This document shows positions 10,486 through 22,826 of a DNA stretch of 64,000 nucleotides, one piece after another. Below the pieces are notes generated by a model, which was given only the letters and a program-made list of their open reading frames with translations, did not search any database and was not told the origin of the DNA. Source of the stretch: Brachycybe producta. Lineage: Eukaryota > Arthropoda > Diplopoda > Playtdesmida > Andrognathidae. Position numbers and translations under genes: made by a program. The stretch covers positions 1,626,001 to 1,690,000 of the forward strand of contig JAUPFP010000005.1 in NCBI GenBank assembly GCA_036925085.1, given 5' to 3'. Numbering within the stretch: the first letter of the stretch is position 1; the number at the start of each line of letters is the position of its first letter.

Positions 10486-10825
10486 ATACAAAAACCATGC
10501 TAGCGCTCTTTACGGAGATGTTTCGAAGTAATTTTGTGATGTAGCCTCTTAAAACGGGGAGACTCGTACCCTGTGATGGCTGAAGTTGGGAACTAAAGTC
10601 AATTTCCGTATGCTGTAAAGAAATTCAAAGGATGACACCTTCCAGACATTTTAAATTAAAGTCGTGTGTGTGCACGGATAGTGTGTTGCACGCCTTTTTC
10701 GGTATATTCTGCATGTGCTGGATTTTTTTCACTATTTTTTTTTTACAAATTCCTCATCCTAATCATACCTATAATAGCACTCTTCAATTAGTATCTTGAT
10801 TAATTATGACTGAAATATACAGTAC

Positions 10826-11529
10826 TGTGAGCATTGACCGTGTACTATCTTTTTGATACACGGGTTGGGGGGGGGGGTGATTTTTTACTCACATACATGG
10901 CGACACTTCGACGTTTCTGGGGTTTCCGCCATTTGTTGACTTGCTCACCTTTCTCCCTCGCATGGTTACAATATTAAAGGAAGGTTGGAAAGACAGAATA
11001 TGACGAATGGCAGTGGATGATCGATGACTCTCTGCAGAGGATGAGATTCTACAGAGAGGTTGTCACCACCTGCCTTTGGAATCGTTTCGTTGCGACGGGG
11101 CTCTTACGTTCATGCCCTATGGTGTCTCCGATTGTCCCGAAGAATTAAAGACACGTGAAGACAAAGTAGTTTCTTGTTATACACTTTTATTCATTCTTGT
11201 ACCAGAAACATGAACAATTACAAGAATGAACGTTTGTTTAAAGATCAATGTTCCACGGGGCCCATTGTTTTGTAACGGATAAAATCAACGTGACAAAGTG
11301 TGAACAAATTTGAGAAACAAAATGGACGTCAAACAAAGGAAAACGTGGTCTTTTTATAGGCTTGGACCTGGGTACACCCCCGAGGTGCAATCAGGTCCAA
11401 GGTACCAAGCTCTGAGAAATATCTCTCCGCTCTAAATGGGTTCGTGCGCGCGGGGAGGAAGAGACAGTATGGAGTCGGACACCTCCAGGCTAGCATTCTG
11501 GGGGGATCACGATATATATCGGGTGTTAC
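10826..11529 (-). mobile_element. Solo LTR with GTAC duplication
   Basis: A 704-bp block starts TGTGAGC like the solo LTR at 8939 and ends GGGTGTTAC (terminal A lost). It is flanked by GTAC (10822-10825 and 11530-11533). It contains the shared TTTATTCATTCTTGTAC and CTTGGACCTG blocks. Confidence 0.7.
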
Positions 11530-11539
11530 GTACAGTACT

Positions 11540-12455
11540 GTACTTATTTAGGCTCGTACTAACGGGGTGGTTTTCTTACTAGGTATTATGATTGTAGCCT
11601 TGCCAGATTGTTTGTAACACTTTTTTATTGTCTGCCATACTTATTTTGCTTTACGTCTGTTCATACTAAAATACTAACACTCTTATTATCTTTTTTTCAT
11701 TTCTTTTTAACCGAAAGGGAAGACGCTAGCATGGCCTGACGTCAGTCACCAAATGTTCGTTCATTAATATGAATAAACTAACACTAATACTGGACCTACT
11801 GTGATGAACTGAAAAGGTGCACAGTGCACCTCAAATTACAGTGGACAGCTAATACGTGATTTAAAATCGTACCAAACATTGGTGGTTGTAATTTGTATTC
11901 GGTACAGAGAAAAGTGCAAATTTTCCACTTTTCCCCTCCCGTTAACTTTACCAATTCCCGTTTTGAAATACATTTTATACTATTTACAATATAAACTTTG
12001 TCGTAACTTTGTAAATATATGCATGCTAAAAGCCTTTTTTTTCAACACCATTATATTTTAGTGTTACTGCACAAGTCGAGCTAACTTCACAGTTTTGCAA
12101 ACATAAAGCTAAAAATTTTCTTAGAACAATTTCATTTTCTAGCTGAATAACACTTGTTTTATTGATCTTGTTTCCACTTGGCGAAAATTAATGTGAAAAT
12201 TAATTTCAAACTGGAAATATATCTAAAATAATCGCCCAAAAGTTAGGTTTAAAATAAATTTGGAATAATTTCAACTTTTCTAATGGTTGAATATCTTATA
12301 GCTTGTTATTGTGATTGATTGATTCTGTTTGCCGTTTTTCTTTTTTTTAATGTGTTGGCTAGTTTCTATAAATACACTCATACCACGCTTTACAGCCGAG
12401 ATATACGTTCCAAGAAAGTTGGCTGTGAAGTGGAATACCGCATAATGAATCATTT
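11540..12455. other. Mostly unassigned AT-rich stretch
   Basis: Apart from the candidate terminal exon at 11718 and an AATAAA at about 11770, I see no gene, tandem repeat or clear element. Confidence 0.35.
11718..11739 (+). CDS. Candidate terminal exon of gene 1
   Basis: After a T-rich tract ending CCGAAAG (11716-11717), the phase-2 carry-over gives an arginine and then EDASMA and a TGA stop at 11737-11739. The protein would end in a short acidic peptide. An alternative acceptor at about 12060 (ATATTTTAG) would give 28 other residues. Neither is proven. Confidence 0.25.
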
Positions 12456-12461
12456 TCTGTT

Positions 12462-13705
12462 ATTTTTTTACCTTAGTCAGACCTATATTAGAATATTGTT
12501 CTCCGATTTGGAGCCCATTTTGAAGCAGGGTGGCAGTGATTTAAATCACATTGATTTAAATCAAATGATTTTTTTAAAAATAAATCAAATGATTTTTTTA
12601 AAAATAAATCAAATGATTTTTTTAAAAAAAAAAATTCATATTTAAATTTTACAATAAAAATAAAACAGTTCCCATCATTTTTCTCTATGTTTATAAAATA
12701 TAGTCCGGTGGTATTTTTTATGGAGATCATTAAAGGCACACATAGATATAAATAGTAATAGTGATCTATTTAAGAGCCTCAGAGGTAAACTGTGTTAAGT
12801 CACCAAACCTAAATTTTAGTGGCGTCATTTGAAAGTTTTGTTCTTCATTGAAGGAATAGGACTTCATATGGTATACCACCATCTAGTAGCCGATGTGTAA
12901 AACTGTGGACTTAACACTGTTTACTGCTGGTAGAACTTGACAAGCTGTTTAAAAACACGAATTTTACATCCTATGAAGATGTAAAAATCTAGTTTTTTTT
13001 AAAAAAAAAGTGACTTAACACAGTTTAAATTTTGAGGCACTGATTTGCTTTGGGAACTGAAAAGGATGCAAACGTTAAATTAAAAGTGCTTGAAACTTAT
13101 TATTTTCAAATTTGAATGTTTATTAACATTTTTATTATTTTCAAATTATTTTACTAACAACTTGACAATTAACAATGTTATTATTAATCATTTTTGCAAA
13201 CATCATCATTAAAAAATTTAATATTTCATATAAATGAAAAAAATCAGCCACCCTGTTTAGAAGTAACTTAAAGCACAAAATGTAAATGGTACAGCGTAGT
13301 GCTGCAAGATTTGTGAAAGGAAGATACGTGCATATTGTCAGTGTGTCTTCTATGCTTCAGGAACTAAAATGGGAATCATTAGCAGGCCGAAGAAATGATC
13401 AAAGCCTTGCCCTTTTCGGACATTTACTGGCAGATGATAATATTGCCCTACTTAATGACTTATTGAATATACATCCTCGTAAGAGAAGACACGGGCATTT
13501 AAAGACTTTAAAAGAGTTTTCCCCGAAATGTTATTAGACTATGGAATTCTTCCAGTTGATAGTTCTTTGTTAGGACGAATTCAATTTAATAATGACGTCT
13601 TGTTTTACCTGAATGACAATCATTTGTGAGCGGGAACAATCTTCCCCCCCCCCTTCCACATGGCTTTTAAGCTGATTGCAGGTGTACCGAGTTGAATTGA
13701 ATTTA
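12462..13705 (+). pseudogene. LINE 3' fragment (CR1/L2-like), split by a hAT-type element
   Basis: Segments 12462-12525 and 13256-13705 match the 3' end of the LINE at 27891-29680 (AGACCT-T-TTAGAATATTGTTC, then GCTGCAAGATTTGT, AGCAGGCCGAAGAAATGA). They encode broken pieces of the RT C-terminus. The fragment ends in the LINE's GAATTGAATT-type tail. The element 12526-13255 separates the two parts. Confidence 0.75.
12518..13263. mobile_element. hAT-type MITE with CAGGGTGGC ends
   Basis: Element 12526-13255 (730 bp) starts CAGGGTGGCAGTGATTT and ends AAATCAGCCACCCTG, so the ends are inverted. It is flanked by TTTTGAAG (12518-12525) and TTTAGAAG (13256-13263), an 8-bp target duplication with one mismatch. 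At its left are about three copies of a 24-bp tandem unit (AAATCAAATGATTTTTTT). It is non-coding. Confidence 0.8.
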
Positions 13706-14262
13706 TTTTCCTACAAACCCATACAAATTCCATAGAATCCGTTCTAATTTCGTAGAAAAATTTTAGAAAATCAATAAGTTTTCTAGTTGAAAATGCAATT
13801 TTTTGCTTTATATTTCATTTTAAAAAAATAACAGTTTCATAACATATGTAAAAACAAAAATATAAAAATAAAAATGACAGATACATGTAATAAAAATCAC
13901 AAATTAAAATGTTGAAGAGCGGTTCTAATCGGAATCTCTCCACACGTTTCGATGTGACATCTACTTTCAAACACAGTGGAATGTTTTTGAATGCAACATA
14001 CAAGTTACATTAATTTTTTTTTGAAAATTAATACACACTGCAAAACCACAAGTGACAACATAGTAAAATACATGCATATATGTTGTTTCTCGATTTTTTT
14101 GGCCGTATGTCGAAAAATGTTACGTGTTGGGTTGTAAAAAAAGGCCGTTATAGTGAAAGGCCGTATACCGAGGTGTGGGTGTATTTATTATTTCAGGTGA
14201 TGTAATGCGTTTTCGTTACATGTTGGTTCGATTTAATTGTAGGTTTACTTCACATTAACAAA
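13706..14262. other. AT-rich stretch with a pogo-like end fragment
   Basis: Mostly unassigned. Around 14095-14175 the sequence GGCCGTTATAGTGAAAGGCC and CCGTATACCGAGGTGTGG resembles the terminal repeat of pogo-like elements, but no complete element is visible. Confidence 0.35.
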
Positions 14263-14971
14263 ATTTCATTTTAAAATCTCCACAAAGAGCGCTAGCATCG
14301 ATTTTCTATTGAGCCCATAGACCCTATGTTAAAGAAGAACGGTGCACCTTAAATATATGCTGATCGAGTGATAGATTTGAAAAAAAATTGGTAAGTGCAG
14401 TTATATTTTTAAAAACTATTTCAAAATCGCTAATTTCTAACTCTTATTTTAAACTCCATTGAGTAAGCAAAAATAAGAAAAAAACATCCATTCAAATGCT
14501 CGTAAAAACACATAAAAATAATTTTAAAAAACCGGAAAAAAAAATTAGCACATGCGGCAATGTGTTGGCTTCACTGTGATTTAATTGTGGTTTTTTACAA
14601 TTATTTTTAGGTATTTTTACGAGAATTGTAATGGATGTTTTTTTTTGCTTATGAGCGCGTACTCAATGGAGTTAGAAATAAAAACATTAGAGTTAGAAAT
14701 TCGCAATTTTGAAATAGTTTTTAAAAATATAACCGCCTTTACCAATTTTTTGTCATTCTATCACTAGATCAGCATATATTTAAGGTGCACATTGCACTTC
14801 TATAGCTTAATATTGGACAACTTTAAATATGAAAAATAAACATGTTGCCGAGACTGTGTATTTTAAAAACTACCATTTTTTCTTTAACATGGGGTCTATG
14901 GGCTCAATAGAAAAAAACGATGCTAGCGCTCTTTGCGGAAATTTTTCCAAGTAATTTTGTTATGTAGTGTC
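14263..14971. mobile_element. TTAA-type MITE, family B copy 3
   Basis: Contains the paired inverted family B blocks (AGAGCGCTAGCATCG at about 14287 and its complement near 14925; GTGCACCTTAAATATATGCT at about 14343 and its complement). The right end TGTAGTGTC abuts TTAA (14972-14975). The left terminus is degenerate. Confidence 0.6.
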
Positions 14972-14975
14972 TTAA

Positions 14976-16198
14976 AGTAGTAGGTCGATATGGGTTTTCT
15001 TCACATCAATTGACCTAAACCATTATAATTGAATAGATGGGCCACGTTTGTGCTGCTATATTGGTGTGGTTTTCTCCTAATAACCGAGTACATTGTATTT
15101 CCACTGTTCGCCAAGTTGAAACACGACTTTAGCTACATATGTGCACGGTTTAATTAATAGCATGTTTGGTTAATATATACCTAAACAATATACATATTAA
15201 TGTGTATTATTTCTAATACTTTATATCGTAAAAAAATTGTAGTTTAATGCCCAGTACAACGCAAAGTGGAAAACCTTTTTATTGAAGTTAATTAATATTG
15301 TTTGAAAATGGCAGCAATGAACCAGTTTTAATTGCTGAAATTTTATCTGTTGCAATTTCATGTTTGACAAATGCAAATTTTTTTTTTTTTGCTGCAATCA
15401 ATTAACCAATTTTTATTTTTTATTTTATCATCATGTTTATCATTCGGAAGTATACTCGGTTATACGATGTGAAGACCTCAAGGAGTAAAATAATAAAAAA
15501 AAACTTGTCAAAAAATGGAAATTTTCAAGATTAATCATTCTATTTTGTATATGGCTTTATAATTTTATAATCAGACCATTGCTGGATAACCAAATAAGCA
15601 GAGTAGGCACCGGTCTATGGATCCCACGCCTTTTTGAGGCCCTCAATACAACGAATCAAAATTATATTGATTTGATATTGAAAGAAAATTAAAATGAAGC
15701 TTTCTTAAATTGTTTCCAGAAGATTTCACAACGAAAGTGAATGTTTAAAGTTTTATTTTGTGGCCTCCCGAGTTTTCAACTGCCAGGGGCCTCCACAGGG
15801 TCTAATCTGGCAATGAATCAGACACGTACTTAATAATATAAAGATCTAGGGGGAAAAAACGAGGCGATATGGAGAAGTTTGTTTTCCTGGTTATACTTCC
15901 ATAACGGGAAGACACAAGTGTAATTTCATACTTGAGTACTTTCAAGTAATGTATACACGATGGAGAACAAAAGATTTCGCGGACTCGAAATTAGTCCTCG
16001 CTATAAATCTTCGAGGTCTTCATGTATAGGTAAATTCATCATCGGAGGAAGAGTTCCAGGTTATAATTTTAAACAATTAACACAAGTTAACACTATAATA
16101 TTGATAGCACAAAAAAGTTACCAAACCTGACTTACCTACCTGACTTATATCTTGTGAAAATGTAAAAGTGTTACTTGTGAAATTGTGACCATTTGTTT
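14976..16198. other. Unassigned intergenic stretch
   Basis: AT-rich. I find no exon-like frame, tandem array or recognisable terminal repeat here. Confidence 0.35.
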
Positions 16199-16852
16199 GG
16201 CCCCATAACACAACTGTTACAAGTCCTACAAGTTGTTAGAAATAGTTTCCACTTGTATGTGTTCTGTAATACAAGCACACTTGTAGCTACGAGCATGGGG
16301 CTTGTAGCTAGCTACATGATTCCGTAACACAAATGTATGAACTTTGTAAGTTGTGTTAAAAAAAACCCCAACAAGTGTTAACATTTATCTACAAGCCTCA
16401 GACCCTGGGTAAATAGTTTTTACAAGTGCTTCTGCTATGCAAAATACATCTTGTTTTGGTGTTAGTTCATGTTCACAGGACTTTCTCATGTTGTATAATG
16501 ATATAATTTTGTGAAATGTGGATGTTAGTTCATGATGAAGACAGTTCTGTAGGCACAATACAGCCGCGTACAGGTACCTGCCAAAAAACAATTATGTTGG
16601 AATAAATGCCTTAGAATTTAAATAAAAACAAGGTTTAGGTACTTTACAATTTGAAAATGTTTTGGCAAAATTCGGTGGAATTCTTCAAACCTAATAGAAT
16701 TTACAGTTTGCCAGCTGAACAAAAAGTGCAGATTGGGTTACACTGGCTTGGGAGAAAGCCAACGTAAAATTAAATTTTAAATTTAAACCTAAATTATAAA
16801 AACAAGTAATGTTCTCATTATTAACCAATTAAATTTTTTTAATTTCCATTTT

Positions 16853-16995
16853 TTATATATATTAAGCTTTGCCTGTCTGTGTATAACGCTGTACAAACAA
16901 GGACAAAAACGTTTAAGCACGTTGTAATTTTTCTAAATGTACCAGTTTTTTCTCATGGTCAGCTTTATGTTGCGCTCTCCCGATCCAAGACAACC
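16853..16995 (-). repeat. Interspersed repeat, family G copy 2
   Basis: Reverse complement of the family G 3' half: AATATATATTAAGCTTTGCC, then ACAAGGACAAAAACGTTTAA, then GGTCAGCTTTATGTTGCGCT. It lies inside family H. Confidence 0.55.
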
Positions 16996-17945
16996 AGATA
17001 TTCACACAAAATGTCATTTATAATGAAGTATTTGAATAAAATAGTTAAATAATTTTAGTAGCAAATTAAACTAGAATTTTGCTCCCCACTAGTCTAGAGA
17101 GGAACTTGTTACGATAGTAGTAACATGTCTACTGTAGTAAAATTAATTTGCAATTGTAGAATTTACATCTATTTTTATAACTTTTATAAGTGCCATTGCT
17201 CAGTTTGCATTAAGGGACCTGTAGCTACAAACTACACATCTACAAGTTGTAGACTTGTAGAGTTTGTGTTATAAGACCCTGGTCAGGGATGGGTAGGTAT
17301 AATAAAAATACAAAATTTCTTTTATAAGGTATGTATTATAGGTATAATATGTTACATATACGTTACGTATAAAACCGTTATTTTGTGTACCAAACGTATA
17401 AAACTAAAAAAGTACAAAGTGTTCCATTCAAAAAAAGGTTGCGAATTTGCAATTGGAAAAAAAAGGCTGGAAAGAAAAATGAACTATTTTAAAATTTAAA
17501 TGCTGATGCTGTAAACATCATAAGGAGAAGCACGTTTTTTCTTGTCTCCCGATTTTTTGGCTATTTTACTAATTTAAACTTGTTATCGGAGAGTATAGTA
17601 AGGTGTTTTTAATAGTGTTTTGTCTCCTGAATACAGTGGTGAAATCAGATTCCAATTTGGATAAGTATTTTTTTAGTTAGAGCGATTTTAGTTTAGGACG
17701 CCACTTCCTTTGTCTCCTTTTTTTTTGTTTCCTTTGTTTGTGCGCGTTTTTTACACAAAACGCAACACATTCCTTATCCAAACTTGGTTTCCTTATAGAA
17801 TATTGTGGATTTATACGAGAGATCGTATTTTCAAATAAAAACTCCAATTTAGGCCCAACAAGTTTTAAAAAAAGACGCTTAACATCGATGCTTTTTTCTT
17901 CTCTAAAATTATTAGGCTCTTTCTTGCTTTATTATCGTTTTATCT

Positions 17946-18899
17946 ATGCCTCTTAAAACTTTGACCCCACCTGGTGCTCCTTCCACTCGCTCAGTGCAGG
18001 CATCCCGTGATATCACCTGTTTGCGGAAGGAGGTTGCTGAGTTGAAGGAATTGTTCTTTCTGCATCGCAATGCTCTCCCTACAGTGACTCACGAGATTGC
18101 ATGCCCGACGAGTGATGTTGTGCCTGGCATTTCATCCAATGTATCTGTAGGGACTGACTTGGTAGTTAAGAATCAGGCAGCCCAGACAGGAGACAGATGG
18201 ATGGTGGTCAAAGGCAAAGGATCTCTGCCACAGAGAAAAAGCTTTGCCAGTGTCATCGCTAATGGTAGTTCTGCTACCATGGGTGGTAACCGATTTGGTG
18301 TGCTGTCTGAGGTTAAGGATATTCCTGCCTCAAAATCCACTAATTATAGCCCGCAAACTGGTAAGCCTATCGATGTGCACCTCATTGGTGACAGTATCGT
18401 TCGAGGTGTTAGGGTCGGCAAAACTGGGAAGTCAACTACGTGGTGCTATCCAGGCACACGTGTTGAGCATTTAACTACTCGAGTTAAGGTAGTGCTGAAC
18501 AAAGCTAGCCTTAACCCTGTTGTAGTTGTGCATGTTGGCACTAATAATCTCAAGATGGATACGCCAAAGGGGATAGCTGAGAGACTTAAACACTTTTCTA
18601 GAGAGGTAAAATGCATCAGACCTCGTGCAAGGATTGTGATTTCTACTGTCCTGCCACGGTTTGAGCGTGATGCTAGGGATTCTTTTTATCCAAACCCTGC
18701 AGTTCCGCAGATTTCAAAAGAGTTATCTTTTCTCTGTCGTAGTGCTGGTTTTTCATTTGCGGATGCTTCTCGGGAGCTTCTTAAAGCACCTGATAAGTAT
18801 TATCTGCATGATGGCCTTCACTTGACTGCAGCCGGTAAGGATGTATTGAGCTCTGTTCTCTGGAAATCTGTTTGTAGTCAAGTCCAGGGAAACTTCTAA
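17946..18899 (+). CDS. LINE ORF1 protein with SGNH/esterase-like domain
   Basis: An intact 317-codon frame. The N-terminal part (about 1-140) is low in recognisable motifs, with a short coiled-coil-like segment (LRKEVAELKELFF). From about 140 the SGNH-hydrolase blocks are visible: GDS (148-150, nucleophile Ser150), GTNN (198-201) and DGLH (Asp289, His292). Esterase domains in ORF1 are known from CR1-clade LINEs, where the protein is thought to act in RNP or membrane interaction. ATG at 17946 is the first in frame after an upstream pyrimidine-rich region. The stop (TAA) leaves 150 bp before ORF2. Confidence 0.8.
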   Translation: MPLKTLTPPGAPSTRSVQASRDITCLRKEVAELKELFFLHRNALPTVTHEIACPTSDVVPGISSNVSVGTDLVVKNQAAQTGDRWMVVKGKGSLPQRKSFASVIANGSSATMGGNRFGVLSEVKDIPASKSTNYSPQTGKPIDVHLIGDSIVRGVRVGKTGKSTTWCYPGTRVEHLTTRVKVVLNKASLNPVVVVHVGTNNLKMDTPKGIAERLKHFSREVKCIRPRARIVISTVLPRFERDARDSFYPNPAVPQISKELSFLCRSAGFSFADASRELLKAPDKYYLHDGLHLTAAGKDVLSSVLWKSVCSQVQGNF

Positions 18900-20066
18900 T
18901 CTCTAAATGCTCTGATTCTGGGAAGAAATCAAATTAGTTACTGTACCTAAAATAGTTATTCAAAAAGAAACCCAACTTTCTAACAAAAAAAGTCTTCTAA
19001 GACAGTTCCTCTGACCAAAAAAGAAAAGCTTATAAATAAATCTTTAAAAATGTTAATAATCAATTGCAGAAGTATAAAAAATAAAGTAATTCAGTTTAGA
19101 GAAGCTATAGAAAGCTATAATCCCAACATTATCTTTAGTAGTGAATCATGGCTAATTGAAGATGTTTTATCCGCGGAGGTTTTCCCCCAACAATTTAACA
19201 TATTCCGAAAAGATCGGAACTTAATCAAAGGTGGAGGTGTATCTCTTGCTATCAATAAAAACCTTACATCAAAAAGAGAACCTGCTTATGAAGGTGATTG
19301 TGAGGCAGTTTGTTGTAGCATTTCACTTCATAATGGGAGAAAAAATTTCTCATTTTCATTCTATCACCCACCTTCAAGTGACGAGGAGGAATTACTCCAA
19401 TTTAGAAAATGTTTAGATTCCTTATTTTCTACCCACAAACATGCATCAGTTCTCATTGGTGGGGATTTTAACCTTCCAGAAATAAATTGGAAAAATTATA
19501 CTGTTGACTCTCAGTGCTCTAGTAATAAATTAACAGATATACTGCTTGATAGTGTATGCACATATTCTCTGGATCAACTAGTGCAAACCCCTACACGCTG
19601 CACCAATACAACAGCTAATATTCTAGATTTAGTTTTTACGAACATCCCAGAAAATGCCAAATCAATTGAAATTGCTGACGGCATAAGGGATCACAAAATG
19701 ATTTACTTAGAATTTGCCACCCAATTCGAAAAACTCCAATCGGCTCCCCGAAAAGTCCTGCAGTATAATAAAGCTGATTGGGCTAAATTTAAGCTCTTTG
19801 TAACAAATGAACTGAAAACTAAAAATAAAAGTGGACTATCAAAAGATGTAAACCAACAGTGGTCATTGTTTGTCAGTGTCATTTCTAATGGCATAAATAA
19901 ATTCATCCCATTCAAAAATGTAAAATCAAGCTTGGAACCAATTTGGTACACCACTCAGATATGCCGCGCTCTTCGTAAACAACGCAAATTTAGATCTAAA
20001 ATGAATGATACTATTAAATTGCAGTTTAATTCCCAGCGATGTCTTGTGAAAAGCTTGCTTAAAAAA

Positions 20067-20625
20067 TGTAACAATGTAGAGCTCTTGTTACGGGAGCTCA
20101 GGTGATAGACTCTTTTAGCTAGAGCGGATACCGCTTTTCGCTGGGAGAGTTTAGGATATATTACCTGAGTCCACACTGGTGCCGAGGTCGTTCTCGTAGA
20201 TACTTCGGATATCGTAGCCGTGCTGAAAAGAATAGTTGACAGGCGAGACAGATGCAGGTTCGTCGATACTTGTTTATTCAAGACCAACCATTAAAACATG
20301 AATAACAGAGAATAGTTACGGGTGTGGCGTGCTTTCGCCACTGGACCATTATATGAGTAGTTTCATAGTTTCGATAATGAGAGAATGGACCCAGAATCTA
20401 TCGAAACACGGTCTTTTATACCCAGAACCTGTGTACACCTTTTCAGGGGTACACATGCCCTGGGTTCCGTGCATCGACGGGTATCCATCCACCGATACCG
20501 GAACCAGTGTATATTGGTGCTTTGGGGTCTCCAAGAGGGAAGGAAGGGATGGAAATCCGTCCCTCATGTCCCCAGAGACCCCCAGGCTATATGAGGGACA
20601 AAACGGCGAAATACAGGGTGTTACA
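20067..20625 (-). repeat. 3' LTR of LTR retrotransposon 1
   Basis: 559 bp, bounded by TGTAACA and TGTTACA. It differs from its partner at scattered sites, for example CCGCTTTTCG against CCGCATTTCG, plus a 2-base indel near 20238. Confidence 0.9.
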
Positions 20626-21007
20626 TACCCCCCAACTTGGCATGAAGTACGTCCTCATACTTCAGAGTTGGGAGGCATACCACAGACTGCAGTTCTTGGG
20701 AAGTGGTCCGGTGGTTCTGCACGCCATAAAAAAACACATATATGCTGGAAGAGGGGTTGACATAGCTCGTGTCAACCACTCTTCGACCAGTCAAAAAAAA
20801 TGAACAAACAAAAGGATGGTTAACCCAAAGGGGTACTTGAAAGGACATCCCCAGAACGGCGGGGATATCTAGATAAAAAACAAAACCCAACGGGGTAACA
20901 AAAGGGTAAAAACATAAACCCAACGGGGTAATGAACGAAATGGATGTCAAAAAAAAAGAATATAAACCCAACGGGGTAAAATAAAAAAAGACATTAAAAG
21001 GAAACAA

Positions 21008-22610
21008 TTACATACGGAGAATAAGCATATAGGATATCAAAAGAAAACCCAACGGGGTAAACGAATTATTGTTTCGCGAGTAGTTCCTCGCGAAAAACGT
21101 ATCACAAACAAAACACTCGCGAACACTTTCTCGCGAGAAGAACACTTGAGCTTGGTCCCGCTGATAGTCAGACGCACTACCCGTCCCAATGGGCCGCAAT
21201 CCATCCATCGGTGTCCCCTTGAAGGTCCTGGAAGAACGCCTGGTATACCTCTTCGTCGGTTTTCGTCGCCCGGGATGGTAGCCGGTCGAAGAGAGTTCCC
21301 AGGACAGCGTCCCAGAGGATGGCGGCCTGGTGATTGGGGCGGGTTCCACGGAGATAGCTGCGAGAGACCCTATAGGCTCCATCTGTTGGTTGTCTCGAAT
21401 ATTGTGGCGAAAAACGACCGCATTACGGCCTGGAGGGCGGTGGTTAGGATGTCTCCGGCGAACTGAAACACCTCGATGTGTTTCCGCCGGGGTACCCTGA
21501 TGGCGGTGAGAATGGTGGTGTCTCGAGTCATCCCAACGATGTACCGCTCCTTTTCTGGGAGTTCCAGATGTGGAAAACCCTCCTCCAGGTCGTAGTGTCC
21601 GATGTACAGGGTCTGCTCGGGTTTTGTCTGTTGTTGCCACAATGCCCATTGGTTATTCAGGAGTCTCTCTTGTAGAGACTCCGGGCGAAGTGGACGACAG
21701 GATGGAGTCTTCCTCCTGGCGGTCACCGTGGGAGGAGTTAGTGGAGTCATAGTCATGGTGGCAGGAGAGTCATTGGAAGAGGTTGCAGGCGCGGCCCCCG
21801 CATCTGCAACTGTAGGGTCTTCGCTGGGGCAGGAGGCGTGGTTCCCCTACTTCCGGAGGCTTTCATGTGGTGGGCCCGGAAGAGCGTTGCCCGGGCCATG
21901 TCTCGTGCTCGTTGCCTGGGTTTCTTCTTTTGACTCTTGGCCGATATAGGTGGTCGGTCCTCGAGGGGAGGGATCCCCAAGGCTTCACGGGGGTCCCCTC
22001 CTCGCCTGGCAAAATCCATTACCAGATCGGTCATCTTTTTCTGTTGAGAGAGGAAATATTCTCTCTCAGCAGTGGCAGGTGATGACGTCGGTGTGATTGT
22101 AGTGGCTGGTGGGACCTCAAGAGGTGGAGGCACAGTTTTTGGTTTGGAGACGGGTACCTCCATCAGTGGTCGGATGGCCGAGCGATTCCCTTGAGTCCCA
22201 ATGTTTTCGGGAATCTTGGGGACGGCGGCGGAATTCACGGTGACCCTGATAGTGATAATTGGAGTGCTTTGGAGTGGCCCCCTGCGGGGGCGCTGGTGGT
22301 GTCGGTTGGAGAATCTGTGGTGTTGTTGGTAAAGGTGGCATAGGTGGCGAGGAACTCTTGGGCGTGGTTATCGTGGCTGGTGGTCTACTGGCAGGCCCGC
22401 CAGTGGTCCCCACGGGAGCCTGTACAGCCGCAAATGAGATTTTCTTAACTTCAGTGGGTGGTGGGGCGGTCCCCGCCTGTTTGCCACCCACTTCCATGGT
22501 TTCTTGAGGGGTTGGGGAAGTGACTTTTGGCATGCCCCTTCCTCATCACTGGAGGAGCCATTGGGATGCCGATGGCGGTCCCTCCACATGCCTCTAGTGT
22601 ATTGTGGCAT
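21008..22610 (-). pseudogene. Post-pol proline-rich ORF of LTR retrotransposon 1, in several frames
   Basis: Overlapping minus-strand frames (22533-22117, 22238-21753, 21756-21370, 21649-21008) hold one kind of protein: a proline/threonine-rich stretch, a basic stretch (KKKPRQRARD), then a folded-looking part starting ERLLNN. The layout Pro-rich then LLNN module mirrors the region 58500-59804 of the element at 50648. The frame changes indicate decay. The function is unknown. Confidence 0.5.
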
Positions 22611-22826
22611 GGTTAGTTAAAAGTAGAGAAAGTTTCGTTAGAGGGGGGATAACCACCACCTCTTTTCAGACTTACAGATTTTCGAGGTTCAGTTGGAGGA
22701 ATGTCCGGGTCCCAGTCTTCTTTGTCTAGTTTTCCCGGCGTAATTTTTTTGAAAAACTTCGTTCGTTTGTGTCTGGGTGACTTTTTGTGCTGCCGAAGCA
22801 CCAAACTTGAAAAATTAGACTGAGAA

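Larger units (their letters stand above)
8697..10548. mobile_element. TTAA-flanked MITE, family B copy 2 (composite)
   Basis: Complete termini: TTAA at 8693-8696 then GAGGCTACATCACA, and at the right GTGATGTAGCCTC then TTAA at 10549-10552. It carries two later insertions, a solo LTR (8939-9626) and a palindromic element (about 10101-10485). Confidence 0.75.
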
